Assembly (NCBI RefSeq): GCF_900103885.1
Contig: NZ_FNIM01000010.1
Span: 18,678-82,677, forward strand
Length of the DNA: 64,000 bases
Reading direction: 5' to 3'
From: Actinomyces ruminicola
Lineage (GTDB): Bacteria > Actinomycetota > Actinomycetes > Actinomycetales > Actinomycetaceae
Below are positions 60,169 through 64,000 of the stretch, in pieces. A program made the translations under genes and the position numbers. The notes below the pieces were generated by a model, which saw nothing but the letters and a program-made list of their open reading frames with translations, ran no database searches and was not told where the DNA came from. How positions within the stretch are numbered: the first letter of the stretch is position 1; every line of letters begins with the position of its first letter.

Positions 60169-61194
60169 ATGCCCAAGAAGAACGGCAGTGCCGCACACAA
60201 CCACCATCGCCGCGGCCCGCTGCGCGATGTGAGCCGCTGGTCCCTCGATCCGCGCGCGGCCCTGCGCGTAGGGTCCTCCTTCGTCCTGGCGTCCTTCGAA
60301 CACGCGGCCACCCCCGGATGGGAGGGAGGCGAGGCGGAGGCGGCCACCTACGTGGAGGCGGCCACGCCGCTGCTGGCCTCGTTGCAGGAGCGCCTGTTCG
60401 CCGCCTCAAGGGAGGGCTCCCCCAAGCGCATCCTCGTGGTTGCCCAGGGCCTGGACACCTCCGGCAAGGGCGGGCTCGCACGCCACGTCATGGGCCTGGT
60501 AGATCCGCAGGGCGTGCAGTTGAAGGCCTTCAAGGCCCCCACCGAGGAGGAACTGGCGCACGACTTCCTGTGGCGGATCCGCAAGGCCGTTCCCGGCCCC
60601 GGCATGATCGGCTTCTTCGACCGCTCCCACTACGAGGACATCCTCGTGCCCGGAGCCAGCGGCATGCTCGACGACGACGCCTTCACTGAGCGCGTGGAGC
60701 AGATCCGGGCCTTTGAGGAGGAGCTCATCGCGGCGGGCACCACGATCCTGAAGGTGGCGCTGATGATCTCGCACGAGCAGCAGGGGCTGCGTCTGCTGGA
60801 GCGCATCGACCGCCCGGACAAGCGCTGGAAGTACTCGCCGTCGGACCTGAGCACGCGCGCCAAGTGGTTCGACTACCAGGCGATCTACCAGCGGATGCTG
60901 CCGGCCACCTCCTTCGAGACGGCTCCGTGGTATGCGGTGCCTGCGGACTCCAAGTGGTACACGCGGCTGGTGGTCACCGAGCTGCTGCTGCACGCCCTGG
61001 CCGACCAGGAGGTCTCCTGGCCGCTGGCCGCGTTCGACGTCGAGGCGGAGCGGGAGCGTGTTCGTTCCACCCTCTCCCCCGGGGCGCTCGCCCGCTACGA
61101 CGCCCGCCGTAAGGAGCGGCTGAGGCGGGCCAACGGCAAGGACGCCGTCGTCGATGCAGCGGCCGCCGAGGCACGATCCGGCGGGAGCGTATAG
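60169..61194 (+). CDS. ppk2: Polyphosphate kinase 2 family protein
   Basis: A 341-residue PPK2 family protein, which uses polyphosphate to phosphorylate ADP, GDP or AMP, or makes polyphosphate. The Walker A region is VVAQGLDTSGKGGLARHV near residue 92, the lid and Walker B region is FFDRSHYEDILVPGA, and ERIDRPDKRWKYSPSD and WYAVPADSKWYTRL are family blocks. The Walker motif is slightly unusual (QGLDTSGKGG rather than QGMDAAGKDG). The ATG at 60169 has GACGGGGA upstream; an in-frame upstream start at 60133 is less likely. Confidence 0.88.
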   Translation: MPKKNGSAAHNHHRRGPLRDVSRWSLDPRAALRVGSSFVLASFEHAATPGWEGGEAEAATYVEAATPLLASLQERLFAASREGSPKRILVVAQGLDTSGKGGLARHVMGLVDPQGVQLKAFKAPTEEELAHDFLWRIRKAVPGPGMIGFFDRSHYEDILVPGASGMLDDDAFTERVEQIRAFEEELIAAGTTILKVALMISHEQQGLRLLERIDRPDKRWKYSPSDLSTRAKWFDYQAIYQRMLPATSFETAPWYAVPADSKWYTRLVVTELLLHALADQEVSWPLAAFDVEAERERVRSTLSPGALARYDARRKERLRRANGKDAVVDAAAAEARSGGSV

Positions 61195-61266
61195 ACTCGC
61201 CCTTTATATCCAGACAGCACCTGAGGATTTCTGAGGATTACTGCCGCCCGTTCGCAAGGAGGAACC

Positions 61267-61761
61267 ATGGCCGACGAGACCACCGAACAGCAGGGCACCT
61301 GGCTCACCCAGGAGGCGTACGACCGACTCACCGAGGAGCTCGAGCGCCGCAAGAGCGTTGAGCGCAAGGCGATCGCCCAGCGCGTGGAGGCCGCGCGCCA
61401 GGAGGGCGACCTGCGCGAGAACGCCGGCTACCACGCGGCTCGCGAGGAGGCCTCGCTCAACGAGGCCCGCATTGTCACGCTCACCGAGATGCTGGAGCAC
61501 GCGCAGGTCGGCGCCGCCCCCTTCGACGGCTCCGTCACCGCGGGGACGATCGTCACTGCGAAGGTGGCCGGCCGCGAGCAGACCTTCGCCCTGGGCGGGC
61601 AGGAGATCACCGAGGACGTCCCCGAGGGTGTCAAGGTCTTCTCCCCCGACGCTCCCCTGGGGCGTGCCCTCATGGGCCACCGCGCTGGCGACACGGTCAG
61701 CTACAACGCACCCACCGGCAAGGAGATCTCCGCCGAGATCGTTGACGTCAAGGCGCTCTGA
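61267..61761 (+). CDS. greA: Transcription elongation factor GreA
   Basis: A 164-residue GreA, which rescues backtracked RNA polymerase by stimulating transcript cleavage. The N-terminal coiled-coil is WLTQEAYDRLTEELERRKSV, then QEGDLRENAGYHAAREE with the acidic tip residues, and the C-terminal FKBP-like domain ends GDTVSYNAPTGKEISAEIV. The length is normal and AAGGAGG precedes the start. A hairpin at 61779-61816 terminates it. Confidence 0.95.
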   Translation: MADETTEQQGTWLTQEAYDRLTEELERRKSVERKAIAQRVEAARQEGDLRENAGYHAAREEASLNEARIVTLTEMLEHAQVGAAPFDGSVTAGTIVTAKVAGREQTFALGGQEITEDVPEGVKVFSPDAPLGRALMGHRAGDTVSYNAPTGKEISAEIVDVKAL

Positions 61762-61778
61762 CGTATCTACCCGGCGTC

Positions 61779-61816
61779 GCGCCCCGTTCCCGGCCATCGC
61801 GGTGGGAGCGGGGCGC
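61779..61816. terminator. Hairpin terminator of greA
   Basis: GCGCCCCGTTCCC (61779-61791) pairs with GGGAGCGGGGCGC (61804-61816) at 12 of 13 positions. Confidence 0.7.
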
Positions 61817-61906
61817 CCGCATGTCGGCGCGTCCTCCCATTCGCCCCGGGCGAGCGTCCATGGACCGCTCTGCGCGCGCCCAGCGCCCGCGGGTAACGTC
61901 GTCCCC

Positions 61907-62650
61907 ATGACAGCACCTTCGCAGTCCGTTCCTTCCTCCGCCCCGACGCCGCGGCAGCGCCCGGCCCGCAACGCCGAGATCCCCGGTCGGGAGAGCACGC
62001 TCCTGCCCGAGCCGGGCGAGCACGTCGTCCTGGGCACACCCCTGGACGGTCCCTGGCCCGAAGGCACCCAGGTCATCTACCTGGCGGGCGGCTGCTTCTG
62101 GGGCGTGGAGCGCTTCCTGTGGCGCCGGCCCGGCGTCGTCGCCACCGCCGTGGGCTACATGGGCGGCACCACCCCGAACGCCACCTACCGGGAGGTGTGC
62201 ACGGGCGCCACCGGCCATGCCGAGACGGTGCGGGTGGCCTACGACCCCGCCGTGTGCGGCGCGGGCGGGGAGAGCCTGCTGCGCACCTTCTGGGAGAACC
62301 ACGACTCCACCCAGCTGAACCGGCACGGCAACGACGTCGGCACCCAGTACCGCTCGGCGGTGTGGACCACGACGTCGGCGCAGGCGAATGCCGCCCTGGC
62401 CATCCGGGCTGCCTTCCAGGGGGAGCTGACCCGGCTGGGCCGCGGCACCTGCGTAACCACCATCGCCCCGGCCACGGAGCTGTACGACGAGTTCGGCGGG
62501 CCGTTCTACCTGGCCGAGGACTACCACCAGGGCTATCTGGAGAAGAACCCGGGCGGCTACTGCAACCACGGCCCCAACGGCATCACCTGCCCGATCGGCA
62601 TTGCAGAAGTGCCGGCACAGACGGACGTGCTGCCGCCGGAGGCTGTGTAG
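61907..62650 (+). CDS. msrA: Peptide-methionine (S)-S-oxide reductase
   Basis: A 247-residue MsrA that repairs oxidised methionine in proteins. The catalytic cysteine is in LAGGCFWGVERFLWRRPGV near residue 64, then GYMGGTTPNATYREVCTGATGH, FWENHDSTQLNRHGNDVGTQYRS and AEDYHQGYLEKNPGGYC. The first 55 residues are an actinobacterial extension. The ATG at 61907 is the first good start. It converges with the TPR gene across a five-unit 23-bp repeat. Confidence 0.95.
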   Translation: MTAPSQSVPSSAPTPRQRPARNAEIPGRESTLLPEPGEHVVLGTPLDGPWPEGTQVIYLAGGCFWGVERFLWRRPGVVATAVGYMGGTTPNATYREVCTGATGHAETVRVAYDPAVCGAGGESLLRTFWENHDSTQLNRHGNDVGTQYRSAVWTTTSAQANAALAIRAAFQGELTRLGRGTCVTTIAPATELYDEFGGPFYLAEDYHQGYLEKNPGGYCNHGPNGITCPIGIAEVPAQTDVLPPEAV

Positions 62651-62705
62651 GAGTAGGCGTGCCAGCGCTCGACTGCGCCGCGTGTGGCGGGTTCGGACCG
62701 ACCCG

Positions 62706-62820
62706 GGCACGTCATTAGTGCCGATCTCGGCACGTAACTAGTGCCGGTCTCAGCACGTAACTAGTGCCGATTTCGGCACGTAACTTCTACCGATCTCGGC
62801 ACGTAACTTCTACCGATCTC
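62706..62820 (-). repeat. 23-bp tandem repeat, five units
   Basis: Five exact-length 23-bp units at 62706, 62729, 62752, 62775 and 62798. On the plus strand they read GGCACGTAACTAGTGCCG or GGCACGTAACTTCTACCG, then (A/G)TCTC or close variants, so two unit subtypes exist. The related copies at 22353-22391 and 54093-54131 are in the opposite orientation. The last unit runs into the end of the TPR gene. Confidence 0.9.
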
Positions 62821-64000
62821 GGCGGGAGGGGGCGGATAGCCGGGAGTGGAGCTCGGTCAGGCCCTCGGGGCACTCGGGATCGAGCGCCGCATGTGTGAGG
62901 AGGGCGTCGATGAGGCGGCGGTCGACCGGGTCCCCCTGCCAGACGGGTTCTATGTGAGCCAGGGCCTCGTCAACGTCTCCCGCTGCGGCTGCGGCGACCG
63001 CCAGGGCTACGCGCCCGTAGGTGCCGCCGGACAGCTCCGCGCGCACCTTCACTGCCGCTGCCAGGGCTCGCCAGTTGTGTGCCTCGAGCAGCTCTTGGAG
63101 GGCGTCCTCGGCGCCCTCGGAGGTGTCGTGAACCGCGTAGGCGAGCTCCGGGTCGGCGAGCAGGGCGAGGTCCAGTATGGCGCGCATGCGCTGGGCCAGG
63201 GCTTCTGGGAGATTGTCATCCAATACGGAAGTCACGGCGTCGCGCATCTGTGGATGGGACAGAGTCTGTTCCCATGCAGGCTCGTCCCGAGGTGTTCCGT
63301 CCGCGCCGGAGAGCTGCTCGCGCAGGAAGCTGCTTCCGCTGCCGGACTGGTGGGCCTCCAGCAAGTGCTGGGCAAGCGAATAGGCACGTGCGATGACCCG
63401 CAGCTGCTCGGCCACCAACTCGATGCCCGCCTCTGCGATGTACTCAACCATTTGCGCCAGTGCCTCGATCGCCGGGATGTCCACATACAGCTCGGCGGCG
63501 GCAGCGTAGAAGGCCACGTCATCCGCTGTGGGCTCGGAAAAGTTCCGTTCCAGGAAGTCCACGCGTTCGGAGACATCCGAGCACTTCAGCCATCCCTGTA
63601 GCAGTTCCATCCGCGGGTCCTGTGGGGGTAGCAATGCCCAGGCCGGAAGCGCCTCTGGGTGAGTGTCCACCTCGGAGGTCCGGATCGCTTGTGCTACCTC
63701 GCGGCGGGCCGGGCCGAGTAGTGCCGGATCATCCGAGTCGTCCGCCATTCGGGCCGCTTGGACCAGGTCTTCTGCCTTGCCGTGGTCGCGCCAGTTGGCG
63801 CGGGCGAGCAGGAGGCGGGCGCGGGTGGAGGGGCTGAAGCTCTCGCTGTGCGCCGTGAACACCGAAAGCGCTTCGTCAACATTGCCGACCTCGGCCAGGA
63901 GACTCGCCAGGACGCGAAGCGATATGACCAGGTTCGGGGTGAAGGCGGCCGGGTCCTGCTCAGCCAGCACCCGCCGCAGGCCCACCGCCTCACGGGCCGC
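62810..64000 (-). CDS. Tetratricopeptide-repeat protein, runs off right edge
   Basis: At least 396 residues of a helical repeat protein, open beyond base 64000. The visible N-terminal end has the TPR_10-like AAREAVGLRRVLAEQDP and NLVISLRVLASLLAEVGN; further pairs of helices follow, ending with WRALAAAVKVRAELSGG and VDEALAHIEPVWQGD. Such proteins act as scaffolds or sit in large STAND/CHAT defence proteins; the missing N-terminus prevents a choice. The stop codon TAG and the last codons (SRRDR) lie inside the 23-bp tandem repeat array. Confidence 0.7.
   Translation of the reverse strand, partial: AAREAVGLRRVLAEQDPAAFTPNLVISLRVLASLLAEVGNVDEALSVFTAHSESFSPSTRARLLLARANWRDHGKAEDLVQAARMADDSDDPALLGPARREVAQAIRTSEVDTHPEALPAWALLPPQDPRMELLQGWLKCSDVSERVDFLERNFSEPTADDVAFYAAAAELYVDIPAIEALAQMVEYIAEAGIELVAEQLRVIARAYSLAQHLLEAHQSGSGSSFLREQLSGADGTPRDEPAWEQTLSHPQMRDAVTSVLDDNLPEALAQRMRAILDLALLADPELAYAVHDTSEGAEDALQELLEAHNWRALAAAVKVRAELSGGTYGRVALAVAAAAAGDVDEALAHIEPVWQGDPVDRRLIDALLTHAALDPECPEGLTELHSRLSAPSRRDR

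Noticed and set aside
62706..62820. Regular 23-bp repeats suggested a CRISPR array
   Set aside because: The units are directly adjacent with no spacers, differ in the middle, and no cas genes are present.

Overview
The window is high-GC actinobacterial chromosome, most like an Actinomyces/Schaalia-type member of the Actinomycetaceae. The signs are strong GC bias at third codon positions, frequent GTG starts, a Dcu-type dicarboxylate carrier, gadBC acid resistance, meso-diaminopimelate dehydrogenase, an LpqH-like lipoprotein and a PIN-PhoH protein. The genus is inferred from gene style and content, not from a marker gene. No rRNA, tRNA or CRISPR array was seen.

Layout. 1-6.6 kb: a partial transporter, bioY, a secreted repeat-rich lipoprotein, a Nudix hydrolase, an FMN reductase, a patatin and an Old Yellow Enzyme. 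6.7-9.4 kb: a 2.7-kb composite insertion. It has 195-bp inverted ends from an IS5-like element, a low-GC amino-acid racemase inside and a dead IS1595 relative. It lies in a small zinc-ribbon gene that can be rebuilt across the junction. 9.6-22.1 kb: M18 peptidase, a DapA-like enzyme with a Dcu carrier and a LacI regulator, HAD hydrolases, GtrA, Pth2, a GNAT protein and gadBC. 22.6-34.1 kb: an NAD(P)-binding protein, a SWIM-SNF2 helicase, a 1,725-residue HEPN-helicase-nuclease fusion resembling the Hhe antiphage protein, and two small proteins. 34.3-40.5 kb: LpqH-like lipoprotein, hydrolase, ddh, DUF4256 and a decayed stretch with an orphan ParD, an apparent ArfB tail, a GNAT and a MerR regulator.

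40.6-46.8 kb is a defence/mobile island read leftward: a BcgI-like restriction-methyltransferase subunit, its specificity subunit, a large serine recombinase and AbiV, all with overlapping starts and stops, then a frameshifted ardA. The operon starts 9 bp after the stop of ychF. The end of YchF is not the usual conserved tail, so the island probably inserted into the 3' end of ychF and may be expressed from its promoter. 46.8-64 kb is mainly housekeeping: ychF, rmuC, ispH, xseAB, a PfkB kinase, phoH, uppS, a hemolysin III protein, an ABC-type operon, ppk2, greA, msrA and a TPR protein that runs off the edge.

Three dispersed non-coding repeat families stand out. The first has three 125-128-bp palindromic elements with 23-24-bp arms and the same central CCGCATGAT. 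The second is 23-bp tandem units at three intergenic sites; one array supplies the stop codon of the TPR gene. The third is mirrored arrays of GAGGACG-like units at two sites.
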